64,000 nucleotides of DNA. Source: Amoebophrya sp. A120 (Eukaryota > Sar > Dinophyceae > Syndiniales > Amoebophryaceae). Below the pieces are notes generated by a model. It searched no databases and was not told the origin of the DNA. It saw nothing but the letters and a program-made list of their open reading frames with translations. Of the stretch, positions 1 to 11,652 are shown piece by piece (the first letter of the stretch is position 1; each line of letters starts with the position of its first letter). The DNA lies in assembly GCA_905178155.1 (NCBI GenBank), contig CAJINV010000010.1, positions 663,902-727,901 of the forward strand, in the 5' to 3' direction. The position numbers and the translations under genes were made by a program.

Positions 1-3000
1 CGCAGATGCACCTACAGCTACACCTCCGCCAACAACCACGGAACTCTTGGAACTCGAAGCAGACGTACAACCCGAAGAAAGAACATTTTGCGAATTCTTT
101 TTGCTTCTGCCCGAGCTCCGCCACTTCGCAAACCGGTCGAACTCGAGAAGAGCTGCGTCGGGTTGTTGTACTACCGCGGCTGAGGAGGAGGATATTTTGC
201 AACTGCCCCTTCTTTCATCAGCTTTCCCATGATCCGCGCTGCCTGTTTTTCCTTGTTCTGGATGGTCAGCAACATCACGATTTGTACCATGTGCGCTTTC
301 GTTTGCTCCTTGTTCTCCTTGCTCATCCCTCGTCCCCTCCGTTGGCGTCGGAGTAGAACAACTCAAGTTGGCATTGGAAGTACTAGAACTCGATTGTCCA
401 TACGCCCTCGTCGTCCTTTTCCGTGGTTGTGGTTGTAACGTCAAGTCCTTCCTTTTTACCGGTCTTAACCGTGATTTGTCATACAATGGATTGATCCACT
501 CCGAGTTTTTCTTCTGGCTCTGTGTGGACGTCCTCGCCTGCCGCGGGTCTTCGAATAGGGAAGTTATACTGCTAGAAGAACTCCTGCCCTCCTGATGTTC
601 CGACTCTTCTAGATGTCGCAGTTCCCCAAGTGCCCCCGGCGTAGTAGGAGGACCGCAGGCCGGTCCTGCTTCTCGTGAAGAAGTGGTAGACGACCTTAAC
701 TTCACAGAAAGTTTATTCTTGTTTTCATTCGAGCCACTGCTTCCACTTCCGCCTAACACTGTCGGTGTAGAAGCAGAATTTCTTGCGACCGGCAATGATG
801 AAGCAGATCCCGATCCGCCTCCTGCAACACTAAAATGGTCCGTTTTCGGCGTGGTCACACAGCTCGAAGCGCAGCTGATCTCTGACGCCGGAGACAACGT
901 CGTATTTCGATTCGAGAGATTTTTGTTCTGCGTCGCAAAGTCAGATGGTGTAAGAGTCTGCCGCCACGAACTACTGCGGGTGAGGTGTTGCTTGTCTGCT
1001 GACGGCGTAGGAGCTAGTGCACTTGAATTTTTGCTCGTGAGAAAACTCTGATGTTGCTCCGATCGACGACCATTGAAGCTGCGCCGACCCTCTACTCCTT
1101 GCTTATCGTCAGAAAGGAGCTCTAACCCCAGTCTTTCTTCCTTGGCTGGCAAGGCAGTGCGTGGCTCCTCCAGCTCGATGTCAAGTATGGGGTAACTGTC
1201 CAGTTGAGAAGCCGCTTCAACTTCATCGCCCGGAATCGGATGGGGCTCCGGTTGCGATACCCGCTGCTCTTTGGCATACACTTCTTCAAAATCTTCGAGA
1301 AGGTTCATCTCCACAATATCCGACGGAAACGCAGCGGACGTGGCGCTGCTGATAGAAGAACTTTTGATTACACACTTAGAAACTGGAGAGGCCTCGAGAC
1401 TGGTCGTGTCGATTTCGTCTTCTTCAGCGTCCTCGTCTTCACATCTGTTTTCTGCACTTGTCAAATGTAAAAGTGTCTGGGTCTGGAAGAGTACAACTTG
1501 TCATGTTAAATCTGAATCATACAAAAATCTGTGTTGCATGATTACCAATATATAAAGCTGTTCACTTTTGAGAAGGCCGAGAGGCAGTTTCTCATGCGGA
1601 AAAGGCATGGTAAAGATCTCACAGAATCTGTGATGCTAGGGCATGCATCACAGACCTCACACTTCATGCAAAACGTGCATGACAAACCTGGCAATCTTCC
1701 AGACCCAGACATTTTTACAATCCATAGCACTGCTCTCCTTGTTGCCATTTACCCCCTCCACGATTGGTTCCTTCTCTGTCGCTATGCATTGCAAAAGTAT
1801 CGTACTAGTATAAATTGCATTACAAATTTTATCAGAAAGAAAAGTGGAATTTGTAATGCTAATTCAGGTAAAAAGGTAGGTTCGTCATGCAAGATTGCAA
1901 TTAGTACGAGTACGATACTTTTGCACAGGATAGCCACTTGTGTTGGGGCAGATAGGACCTCCACCACAGGCTGCTGTGTAGAAGCCACTCCAATATGACC
2001 CTCCCCGCCACAGCCACTGCTCGTTGAGGATGAGGATACTGCAGCTCTCGTCGCGGAGAAAACATCACCCGAGAAGTCCTCTCCATCTGTCGTTTCCCGA
2101 CCTGCTCCCAGAGCGCCGCACGCACTGCTGCTAGCGGTGGAAGAAGATGAAAAACAGCTGCTGCGTTTCGCAGTGCAAAGCGACGCATCTCCCTGTAAGA
2201 CAGCGGCTTTGTCCGCGGGAGTCACCGTCCACGAGTTGCTGCAAGTGTGGCGTGCATCTGCAGTAGTGCTTGTAGTGGAGTAGGCCCTCGTGTAACTGCT
2301 GTCCCGAACTGATACATCGTCGTCGCAGCTGCCTTTCATGGCACTGCTTGACGCTGTGGTTGTCCCGACCACCGGTGGCAGATACACACTTGTCCGAAAC
2401 TGCTCCGGTAGTACAGCTGATTCTATACTCCTCCTGCCAGTCGCCATCGTAGTTCCAGTGCTCTCGAGGTGGGCCCGGTCCTCTTCACAGTGAAACTGAA
2501 ATGCTGCCGACGAGGAGGAAGAAGTGCTGCTACTGGTTGACCGATGACTGCTCGAACACGCATCACTCGCAGTTGACACGGAAGACGCGTCGGAATTGCG
2601 ATAGGTTGCTGCATCAGTGTCTTTGGCAGTATTTCTACTTCCAGAAAAGGAAGCTTCCTGGACTACACAAGAAGCTCCCCTGCTGCTGCTGCTGCTTTTC
2701 GAGCAACTGTCCCTTGTTCCAACTGTCAGATCCAGCAGCGACTCACCAACAGAAAGCGAATTGTAAAAGTCGTTTTCTGACAACGTGGTGAGATGGCCCC
2801 GGGTTATCGTGCTCCCTGCGTTGTGCGATGCAATTCCGCCGGTTCCACCTGGAGAAGGAATCACCGTCGTATCGAAGCTGCAATCCTCGCTCTCCCTTCT
2901 CCCCCCGACCCCACACACGCGACCGCATCTTCTGCGGAACCTCTGCCAGAACGAAGGTCGGCTGCGGCTGGAAGTAGCAACGATAGCGCCGGGTGAGCGA

Positions 3001-3008
3001 TCCTCCAT
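1..3008 (-). CDS. Ser/Thr-rich low-complexity protein, 3' end beyond window
   Basis: Exons 1933-3008, 1727-1782 and 1-1458 on the minus strand, separated by two intronic elements, read as one open frame that leaves the window at base 1. The start is the Met at 3008 (MEDRSPGAIVATSS), followed by a basic, Trp/Arg-rich stretch and then long Ser, Thr and Ala runs. The part read from 1458 down to the edge stays open and is again Ser/Thr/Pro-rich with acidic patches (EDEDAEEDEID). No catalytic domain, signal peptide or membrane segment is evident. The removal of both elements restores the frame (PTQVA joined to TEKEP; KESSA joined to ENRCED), which is the main evidence that the reading is real. Low-complexity composition makes homology assignment unreliable, so I give no function. 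Confidence 0.6.
1459..1726. mobile_element. Intronic element, family A (copy A1)
   Basis: Ends carry the family A inverted repeat (core TGTCTGGGTCTGGAAGA and its complement). Flanked by the 5-bp direct repeat gcact. Interrupts the Ser/Thr-rich gene between KESSA and ENRCED. Confidence 0.85.
1783..1932. mobile_element. Intronic element, family B (copy B1)
   Basis: Ends share the inverted repeat GCAAAAGTATCGTAC / GTACGATACTTTTGC. The two arms pair over much of the 150 bp, so the transcript would fold into a long hairpin. Flanks gtcgc and gccac match at three of five positions, suggesting an older insertion. Confidence 0.8.
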
Positions 3009-3963
3009 ATTGCGGTTGTCTACTTAGTTGGGGCGCAGTGTGTCGTGACACAACCAAAGCGAAAGAACTCTCAAAAGGTCAAAAGGCTAGAGTATCGTAA
3101 ACCCAACGTACCTTCACTCCACGATATTACAGAATACGCGATGAAACAACGACAACAACGACTCTGTCTTACTTTCGCAAAACGAAAAAAAAGAGAATTT
3201 CAGGAGCAAATCGGAATGCAGTTCTGATCGCACGATGTGGCACACGAGGAAATTAAGATCTCGGCACGGATGAATTGGACCGGTGTATACACAAATGCCT
3301 CCGGATAGAATTCAATTGTGACCGGGCGAACACTGTCATTTCGGATAGAAAAAACTGCTAGGTGTATTACTGCACAGGGTAGCCCGGCGCAAAGTGCATC
3401 TTTAAACATATTCGAAATTTTTCCTTTCTCCAACTACCAACGCGATTCCGGATCTTAAAGTGTTGATATCATCCACCGGCGGTGCAAAACTTTCGTAGTG
3501 TACACAGTCTTGTCTTCAAAATCGTTGCGGTCCTTGGATTTGAATGTGTTGCGCACGGGACAGCGACAGTCACAAGAACGAGAATCAGAAAAAATAAAAA
3601 ATTGTACGGCCCACAAAACCCATTTACTCCGCAAAACGCGACGTGAAAACGCGAATCGCAGAGCGAAGGGCGAACTGCCTGGGGGAAGCTGGAATTACAA
3701 AACGCCAAAATCATATCCACAGGCAGCTCTACTTTGTGTTTATCCAAACAAGCCGTGTAGTTTCTTGTAGCGACTATTGTGAACACGGTCCGCACAGGTA
3801 GAGCTTTCCTTCCCGGAAGAGGAAAAAAGCTCTAGCGGGCCGCGCTGTCTGAATCGCATAGGAGAATCTCTGATCTTGAACTCTCTGATCTTGAACTACC
3901 ACAGGATTTTCCCAAGCAGACACCAACATTTCTATACACGAAAAAAGACCGCGTCTGCGCATA
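3009..3963. other. Intergenic spacer with short tandem repeat
   Basis: Lies between the start of the Ser/Thr-rich gene and the stop of the next minus-strand gene. The only structure I see is a 15-bp tandem duplication (ctctgatcttgaact) near 3869-3898. Short reading frames on both strands have no recognisable content. Confidence 0.4.
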
Positions 3964-5256
3964 TCAAAATAGCCCACCGAACCAGGTCCCGTCATCGGAC
4001 CCCTCCGGCTGCTCGTTTGGATTCACCCCCTGTTTCTTCACAGCCACGCTCCCACTATTGGGCTTGCTTTCCAGCTCCATTCCTATCTCCCCCTCGATCT
4101 CATCTATGAGACTTTCAGCCTTGCTTTCCCGGGCTCGCTCCCTCATCGCGAAGAACGAACTACCTCGCAATGGCGGGATCTTGGCGTGCCCCTGCTTCCC
4201 AATCGCGCCGGTGTGGAAGCTTTGCATTTGTTGAGCTGAGATATTAGCAGCAGTCGAGGCGGTAGTGGACGACGGCGGTCTCCTGTTCATCGCGTTAGAG
4301 TTTGTTCCTCGTCTACGTATCAACTGTAAAAATGTCTGGGTCTGGAAGAATCCAACTTGTCATGCTGATTTTGGATTCTAAAAAAATCTGTATTGCATGA
4401 GCAGCAAAGAGAGTCCAGGTTTTGCTACACGGAAAGAGCATTTGTCATGCGGTGTAGGCATCAGGAAGGCCTCACAAAATCTGTGATGCTAGGGCATGCA
4501 TCACAGCCATCAGGAGTCATGCAAAATGTGCATGACAAACCTCGCAATCTTCCAGACCCAGACATTTTTACATTTGATACTACGGCTATTTCTATCAGTG
4601 CTCCGTCTACTCTTCCGCCCAATCGCCACGCCCAAGGACTCTTCGGCTAGTTTCAGGCTGCTGCGGGCTTTCGCGAAATCCCTTTCGTAGTCGATAATAT
4701 CTTCTTCGGAAGATGAAATCTGCTTTGTCAGTTTGGCGCGGTCGTTTTGCAGTTGTTCCTGCTGCTGGTGGTACACTAGGGCAGAAGTATCTTTACCCTT
4801 ACTACCCAAGAAACCACGGTCCTCGTCTCCGCGAATGGAAGATGATCTTCTGTTAATCGATATCGACCCGCCGTTCAGACTATACCCACCTACTGAGCTG
4901 CGAAACGGCCCGCGGCCGCTGTTGTCTTTCCTCTTTCCCTTGGAACTAGCAGTGGTGGCTTTAGGTGACTTTTTCTTCCTTTCTTGTTCTCCTGTCGCCT
5001 CACTAGGTCTATCTTGCAGGTACTTTTCGACATTTTCGTATCTTTCTGGAAACAACACTCTATGCGTTTTCCGAATCACCGACGCAGCTGGGTGGGGGTG
5101 GAGGTCTTCTAAGTTATTTTCGTGAATATCGTAATTTTTATCCCGGTCGTCGTGGAGTAGAGTGGAGGCTTTGGAGACGGAGGGGGAATTCGATTTCGCC
5201 CGCGCTTTCTCGTTTTCCTTCTCTTTATCCATGTAATCCCTTATTTCATCCAGCAT
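3964..5256 (-). CDS. Hypothetical coiled-coil protein
   Basis: Two exons (4580-5256 and 3964-4317) joined across element A2 give a protein of about 340 residues. It starts MLDEIRDYMDKEKENEKARAK, continues through a charged, Ser-rich middle, and has a likely coiled coil (HQQQEQLQNDRAKLTKQ to FAKARSSLKLAEES). The second exon continues RRRGTNSNAMNRR and ends with the hydrophobic tail GTWFGGLF. The joined frame NSR-RRGTN is uninterrupted. Just upstream of the Met is a T/A-rich tract ending CAG, so either an upstream exon or a trans-splice acceptor may lie there; I cannot choose. I do not recognise the family and see no signal peptide. Confidence 0.6.
4318..4579. mobile_element. Intronic element, family A (copy A2)
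   Basis: A textbook copy: starts TATCAACTG, ends CATTTGATA, with perfect 5-bp flanking repeats ctacg. Internal boxes include cttgtcatgc, tttgtcatgc and ctgtgatgc. Very similar to copy A13 at 57921-58186, which suggests recent spread. Confidence 0.9.
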
Positions 5257-5301
5257 CTTGGCGGAACGCTCGCCTGTTTTTTAGTAGATGGATCTGCATT
5301 C

Positions 5302-5850
5302 TGTCCGCAAGAAAAAGGATAAGAGCTAGAGTATCAAGGAATGAACCCTGCTCCCCGTTACACTTGCGTCCTCTATTTTAGGTCTTGTTGTAGCCGTATG
5401 AAGCTACGAAAGGGAAACTTGTCATCGGATATGCTCAAGACCGCATAATTACTTATGCCTTTTGGTAGAATGGCGAACATTCAATTCTCAGGCGCGACGC
5501 AGCTGCACGAGAACGATCATTGCCACACTGTCTGTACACAAAGATACTTTATTCACATCAATGCCAGGCAAAAGCAGAAGCAGGCGCGAAGTTCAGTGGG
5601 AATGGTGTAATATTATGCTTTGTCCGCAAGAAAAAGGATAAGAGCTAGAGTATCAAGAAATAAACTCTGCTCCCCGTTACACTTGCGTCCTCTATTTTAG
5701 GTCTTGTTGTAGCCGTATGAAGCTACGAAAGAGAAACTTGTCATCGGATATGCTCAAGACCGCACAATGCGTTCTAGTGTATCGCCGAACGTTCAATTCT
5801 CAGGCGCTAAGCCGCTGCACGACGAGAATCTGCGCTCATTGCCAGCCTGT
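5302..5850. repeat. Tandem duplication, about 319-bp unit, two copies
   Basis: The block beginning tgtccgcaagaaaaaggata at 5302 recurs at 5621. The first 150 or so bases of the copies are nearly identical; the later part (ttcaattctcaggcg, near 5480 and 5791) is more diverged. Neither copy has a convincing long coding frame. Confidence 0.8.
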
Positions 5851-6323
5851 ATGCACCAGAGATACTTTCCAATATGGAGCTGTGCCGACTGTTTTCAGAG
5901 TCTGAAAGTAACACACCATGAGATTCACGGCGGTGCTACCCGCGTGACCCGAAGCTTTTTCTGCGTCCCAATGTAGCCGGCTAGCATAAAAAAGAATAAC
6001 TGCAGAGCCGGATATGCTGGAGACAGTAGGTCTTTTAGTACGCATGCCCAGAGAGAACTCCCATGCGGAGATAGATCTCGTACTGTTACAGAGAGCAAAA
6101 ATTGAATTCAAAGAGAATTGTCCCTTGCTTTGGATACTCGCTTGCATATGAAGGAAAAAACGCAAGCGAATTCGAGAGGCGAGAGTTCGGATTCTTTTTG
6201 AGCGATTGGAGATCCCAAGGGTATGAGAAAGAGACTCGTCTCGCGGAAACCGCAAGACGAATCCCAAGAAAACCACGTGGGGTACTATGATGCTCGGTTT
6301 TAGAACCTCTAGGTAGAGATTTT

Positions 6324-6641
6324 TCATGCGGAACTGCAAAGAAAGATAGGATCTGTCATGCAGAAAACAACAAATGCAATACCATTTCCCCAGATGTCGT
6401 CTGCGTCCATTACAGCTGGTGTGAAATTGTCCGGCGGACAGGTAAAATCCTTTCCACATTCAGGACAGGAAACCCGCTGCCACGGATTACCGGAAACCTG
6501 GATAAGAGTTTGGTCTTGATTTTGACTTGCCTCATGCAGTTCGACATTAAGGAAACCATTTTTCATGAGGCAAGACGCAATACAGGTTTCTTCCTTGTCA
6601 GATAGCGGTACTGAATTATTGGCTTTCTCCTCACTTTGCAA
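6324..6641 (-). CDS. Possible small zinc-ribbon protein or exon
   Basis: A minus-strand frame of 105 residues contains WQRVSCPECGKDFTCPP, a CPxCGxxFxCP zinc-ribbon-like half site, after an acidic N-terminal part (SDKEETCIASCLMKNG). Its end near 6350-6390 carries tttgcatgac-like boxes resembling those in the intronic elements, so the true exon probably stops before the apparent stop codon. It may belong with the Cys-rich frame at 7426-7695 as one spliced gene. No function is assigned. Confidence 0.3.
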   Translation of the reverse strand: MQSEEKANNSVPLSDKEETCIASCLMKNGFLNVELHEASQNQDQTLIQVSGNPWQRVSCPECGKDFTCPPDNFTPAVMDADDIWGNGIAFVVFCMTDPIFLCSSA

Positions 6642-6855
6642 TGAATCAGAAATCGTTCGTCAAATTTTGCTTCATCATTCTTGCTAACACGAGCAGAGAT
6701 GTAAGTAATGATCGCTCCTCTTTACTGCCATGTTAAGTGGCTTCTGCAATACAGATTCCCCTAAAATATTTCTGTCAGATAGCGGTACTGAATCTGGATT
6801 TCTCCTCACTTTGCAATGAATCAGAAATCGTTCGTCAAATTTTGCTTCATCATTG
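6597..6855. repeat. Direct repeat pair, about 80 bp
   Basis: The stretch from gtcagatagcggtactgaa (6597) to gcttcatcatt (about 6682) recurs at 6774-6855 with only a small gap near its start. The first copy overlaps the start of the zinc-ribbon-like frame, so this frame's 5' end has been duplicated. Confidence 0.75.
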
Positions 6856-7425
6856 TTTCATTCTCTCTTGCAGCTCTCCGCAAGAGATGCGCTTTTTGTC
6901 ATGCGCAGTACAGCTGAAAACAGCTAAATACCAGTGACAACATCTTGTAGGACCCACCAATTACACCGGTGTTTTACCAAAGTGCCGGACGTGCTCAGAC
7001 CACAGAAAAATCGAGGTCTTCGCCCATCCGAAGGCAGAGATCCAAGCTATTTTAGAATCGCCGAAACGAGGATGCAGATACGGTTAATTTCTGACGAAAG
7101 AACCTGCAACCTAGCTGAGGGATTCGAATTTCGTGCAGGATCATCCCCATGACAAGATTTTTTTGTCATGGGAGAAAGCACATCACAGATTTCTATGGCT
7201 ATGTCACAACATTCTCAGCATTAGCATGGACAATATTCTGCGTATCCATCATGAGTTTGTGTTGGACTCAGACGGAGGCATTCGAAGTTTCTCATCAGGA
7301 TGTTGTTGGACTAAGTACTACCGCTTCTCGAAAAATCTGTATTGCAAATGGACTCCGATTTCGGATCGTGAACAGTTTCAATTTCGTGAATTTTAAGAAC
7401 GTTTGCCAAGCATGATCACACACAT

Positions 7426-7695
7426 CTATAATACCGGCGCTCCGCATTTTGGGCAGTTGGTATCAACCGGGTACCGGCCCGCTAACTTGGCACAGCATAT
7501 TCTCACCTTCTCGGCACAAACGGAATACCAGGGTCGTTCCGGTGTCACCCCCGCCGTGACCGCGGCGATATCCGGGTCGTTTGCGGCACCAGTGGTCCTC
7601 ACGTCGAGAAAAGAAGAAGCAGCGCTGCGAAGATCTGTGAGAACGGAAGGAGATTGGGCGGGAGTGTTCGACCGAACGTCCTTCTCTTCAGCCAT
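7426..7695 (-). CDS. Small Cys-rich protein or 5' exon
   Basis: An 89-residue minus-strand frame begins MAEEKDVRSNTPAQS and ends with CAEKVRICC, then NCPKCGAPVL. Two closely spaced Cys pairs suggest a zinc ribbon. The following bases to about 7130 contain catgacaaga and catcacagat boxes like the intronic elements, so the stop at 7426 may lie in an unrecognised intron and the gene may continue to the zinc-ribbon-like frame at 6324-6641. Function unknown. Confidence 0.35.
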   Translation of the reverse strand: MAEEKDVRSNTPAQSPSVLTDLRSAASSFLDVRTTGAANDPDIAAVTAGVTPERPWYSVCAEKVRICCAKLAGRYPVDTNCPKCGAPVL

Positions 7696-8827
7696 TTTTC
7701 CGGCTGGACTACGGTGCGGGGTCTAGCGGAAACATGGTGAGTTGCGACAAACGGGGTAGTTCATACAGAGTGAACATGCTCAACTCAAATTGTTTCGGAT
7801 ATTTGACGGCTGGGCTTGCACACAACTAACTAATGATAATCGGCAAAACTACAGCAAGAACGAGGTCGGGGTACGACTCGACTATTTAGAGGCGCACAAC
7901 AGGTAGCTGCTTCAAGCGGTGTGAGGACAAACGAAGCTGATAACAGCCCTTGCAACATGGAAACTACAAAACCACGATTGGAACTAGTTGAAGCCACGAA
8001 CGCGCGAAACGCATGTACAACTACCGAATGACGCATGTACAACCGTCTGACGAACGAGTACTGAAAGAGGGTGCGGCACGACGGGTAGACTACTCTGGGA
8101 GGAGAAGGACGAACGAGTGGACGAAACGTGACGATGGTCTGTTTGGAAAAGCCGAAGAGCACGCGACAAACCGACTTGTATCACCAGAAGCAGGACCGAA
8201 GGGGAACTGACGAAGTGAGAAGCGACAAACCGAACTACTCATCTAGCTACCACGTGGCGTACCGAAGAGGGAAAAAAGTTTTCTACAATTGTATAATTCA
8301 GACGACATGAACAACGAATAATTTCAGTCGAAAATAACGCCACTGCGGCTCGCGCCGTCGCTACTCCACCGGCTTGCCAGTGCCCGCAGTGCAGCTGCTC
8401 GGGACACACGGCAGCCCTCTGTTTTCTTGAAAGGAATTGAGAAAATAACCTTCAATTTCTTAACATTTCCATTCTTCACCTCTGGGAATTGTTGTTGTCC
8501 TGCTGTTATCCGAACCTTTCTTGTCATCATGCCGTACGATGTACTTAGCTTCTGACAGAATTGTTCCAAACAGCCTTGCCAACGAATGTCTTGTTTTGTT
8601 TGTCTCAGTCTATCCGCATCTTCTAGGATGCCGTGCTACCCAAGACATAATCAAGTAAAATTCTACTCTGCAGAGGCGACTTTCACACGGCCTACCACAG
8701 CTGCGCTACTAGCCGCGTACAAAATAGCACGAGATCCTTTGTGTAGGAACAAAATTCTACCAAAAAATGTGAATCCACACATAATTTGAGTGACAAATCT
8801 TTTCCAATCCTCGTACTACCAGTCCAC
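7696..8827. other. Intergenic, no supported gene
   Basis: Between the Cys-rich frame and the RPL3 stop codon. Reading frames here are short, overlap on both strands and show no domain-like content. No inverted-repeat element is visible. Confidence 0.4.
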
Positions 8828-10665
8828 TTAGTCCTTCTTGACGCGTCCGTAGAACTTGCGCTTCTCCTCGTAGGTCTGGAAGCGGCCGTGTCCGATCTTG
8901 GAGGAAGTGTCGATGAACTTCAGGGTGATCTCTTCCAGGGCGGCGCGCTTGGTCTGCGGGAGCAGGGACTGACGCAGGGTGACGCAGCGCTTCTTGGTTC
9001 CGGCGACGGAGCCCTTGATCATCAGCCAGTCCTCCTTGATCTCACCGTAGTGCGGGAACCCACCGAGCGGGGTGATGTTCTTGTCGGTCAGATCGTGGGT
9101 CGTGTTCGCGTCGTGCTCGTCCTCCTGTTGGGATTTGTAGTGCGGGAAGGGGGATGAGAAGAAAGATGTTGTGATATAATTATCCATGGACAAACACATT
9201 CCGAGTTGTACGATTACGTCAATTTTGCAAACAGAAGTAAAACCGTAACCGATATAATAGTTCTCGAAGTAGTTCTCATGCTAGTATTAAAACAGCAAAA
9301 GATCGAAACACACAGTCTCCCGTGCAAGAAGAAGCGAATCAAAAAATAAGATTCTTTACCTTGTTTCCGATGCGGTAGATCTTCTTGTTGATTTCGGTTC
9401 GGTGGTGGTAGCCGTTCTGACCCGCACGCGGGACCTGGAACTGCACGCGGGCCGGGTGCCAGGCACCGATACAGGCGACCTTGCGGAGACCACGGTGGGT
9501 CTTGCGGGGGAGGCGGGTGACGCCCCAACGGGTGACGACGCCGTCGATACCGCGACCCTTGGTCACGCCGATGATGTCGATCATCTCGTCCTTCTTGAAG
9601 ACGTCCGAGACACGCACCTCCTTCTCGAACAGACCCTTAGCGAAGTCGACCTGTGGGTAGGAGAAACGCAATTTGTAATGCGAAAACAACATGAGAAAGT
9701 AAGAAAAAGGCGACTCTCTGTAGAAAACTACCGACATGCTGGTGGTTGAACTAGGACAACTACATGATCATAAATGACTCTTCACATTACGACGCCCTCT
9801 CCTACTCCTACGTCATCTTTTCTATGCCAAAATCCTATAACAGTGTTTGTTTATACCTTGGCAGAGATGTCGGAGCCACCGTTGATCTGGATCTCCTTCA
9901 AGTGCGCCTTCTTCTGGCCAAGCTTGCACTTGTCGACCTGGGTGTGGCACAACAGACGGATGGTCTTGCAGTACTTCTTGGCGCGGTCGATCTGGGCGTC
10001 CATCTCGTTGGCCTCGAACTTCTTCTGGTAGTGGGAGAACGCCTTCTTCTTGGACTTGTACCTGTTTTTTGACAAAAGTATAAGCAATCACGCATGAGGA
10101 GAGGAAAAATAAAAATCGTTGTCAAGTCTGCATGAGATGAAACTCCTACTCAAAGTTTACTGTCAACCTCGCTGTAAAAAGAGCGTCAGCATAATCTTGC
10201 TTTGAGATGACTACATGAGGAGAGCCTCTAGTAGTCCGGTTTATCTACTTAAATCGCAACATCACAAGTTCATCATCTTCCTGTGATAGAAAAATTATAC
10301 CAGTTCTTGTAGAAGCGACGCTTCAAGTTGTCGGCCAAGTGGGCGGCGAAGACGGTGGTCAGTGCGCGCGGACCACGCGGGGTCTCCACGTATCCGACGA
10401 AACCAACGGCGACCATCGGCGGGGCCTCCAGGATGGTGACCGGCTCCACGACGTCCTTCTTGTCGACCTTGGAACCCGGGCGGGCGACGGTGCGCACAAT
10501 GTGGGTCATGCCAGCCTTGAAGGCCATAAAAGCAGTTAAATGGCAGGCCTTGGAAGCGTCGTCCTTCGGGAAGGACTTGATCTTGCCGTAATGGTGCTTG
10601 GTGCGCTTCTTCGGGAGGAAACCCAAGTTTCCGTGGCGCGGGCACTCGAACTTACGATGCGACAT
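8828..10665 (-). CDS. RPL3: 60S ribosomal protein L3
   Basis: Four exons (10301-10665, 9857-10061, 9360-9650, 8828-9124) sum to 1158 bases, a protein of 385 residues, the normal size for eukaryotic uL3. The N-terminus [20 protein letters not shown] is diagnostic of the family. Later blocks include [15 protein letters not shown] and [16 protein letters not shown] around the central loop, [21 protein letters not shown], and the C-terminal [11 protein letters not shown]. It builds the peptidyl-transferase region of the large ribosomal subunit. All three introns use GT-AG: GTATAA..ACAG, GTATAA..ACAG and GTAAAG..ACAG. It carries none of the inverted-repeat introns that fill neighbouring genes, which makes it a useful internal control for splice-site usage. 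Confidence 0.97.
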
Positions 10666-11652
10666 TTTGTGGTAGAGGTTTTTGTTTGTGACTTGATGCG
10701 TTAGTGCTGAGACTTAAATTCCCGTTTGAGAACGGAAGTGCGTTAAGAAGAGGTTATTCTTCCCTTCTTTGGTCCCTGTGGTGGTGGTGGGTGAGGGTCG
10801 GAAGGATTATGTTTATGAGGGGTTTTAAAATTGAATGTGATGGATCGTGCGAACTACATTTCATCTGCAAGATCTTCTCGCGGTTTATTTGTCTCCAAAT
10901 CCAGTGTATTTCCGGTTTCATCGTACCGAATTTAGATCGCAGTAGATTGTCATCACTTCAGAACAAAGAGCGCACCATCGAAACTCGTTTGTTCCTTGTC
11001 ATACAAATCTTCGGAACTCAGTTGTGACCTTTAGATCTCATGCTGCTACAACATCAATTCAATTTACCTAGAAGATCCTCTGCGAGATCAAAAGAGCCGA
11101 GCCTTTTTAATGCAGATCTGCATGGTCAACATGATCTCGGTGTGTACGTATCAATAAAGCTAGCTAGGGACCGATTTAGATCTTGGCGCGTCAAGGAATT
11201 GTATCACGATCGCAGTTACCTTTCAATTTTGGCCGCATTCTTTCGAGGTCGTTGAAACGGAACGGGCTACACGGCTCCTGCAGCCCCACAGCGCGCGTCG
11301 CGGTCAGGCTGTATGCTGGCGCACGTAATCTTCGCTGAAGCTTCTGGATTTGCGTATGGTTTATTTCGAAAGCATGGCACAGACTTGTCGTGTAGTAGGA
11401 CGTGCATTTATTCATCGACTAAGCCAGTTTTGCCATCTGATAGGTGAACTGTGAATTTAAAGGATTGAAATTTGGATACTTATTTGTAATCCGACATGAT
11501 CTTCAAGCTCGAAAAACATTAAAAAGACAATGCGGCCGCTCGTCATCCTCATCGCAGAAGTATTTACACATTATTCATTGCGCGTAGACAAGTATCATCA
11601 TCCAACTATACGTCGCTTTGAGTTCTAGAACAACCATTTCTCCTTCTAACTC
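10666..11652. other. Intergenic, upstream of RPL3
   Basis: Separates the RPL3 start from the stop of the FkbM-domain gene, and should hold the RPL3 promoter. I see no TATA box, repeat or gene that I can support. Confidence 0.4.

Noticed and set aside
8324-8569. 81-codon minus-strand frame downstream of RPL3
   Set aside because: No homology-like features, no clear exon partners, and typical of chance frames of this size.
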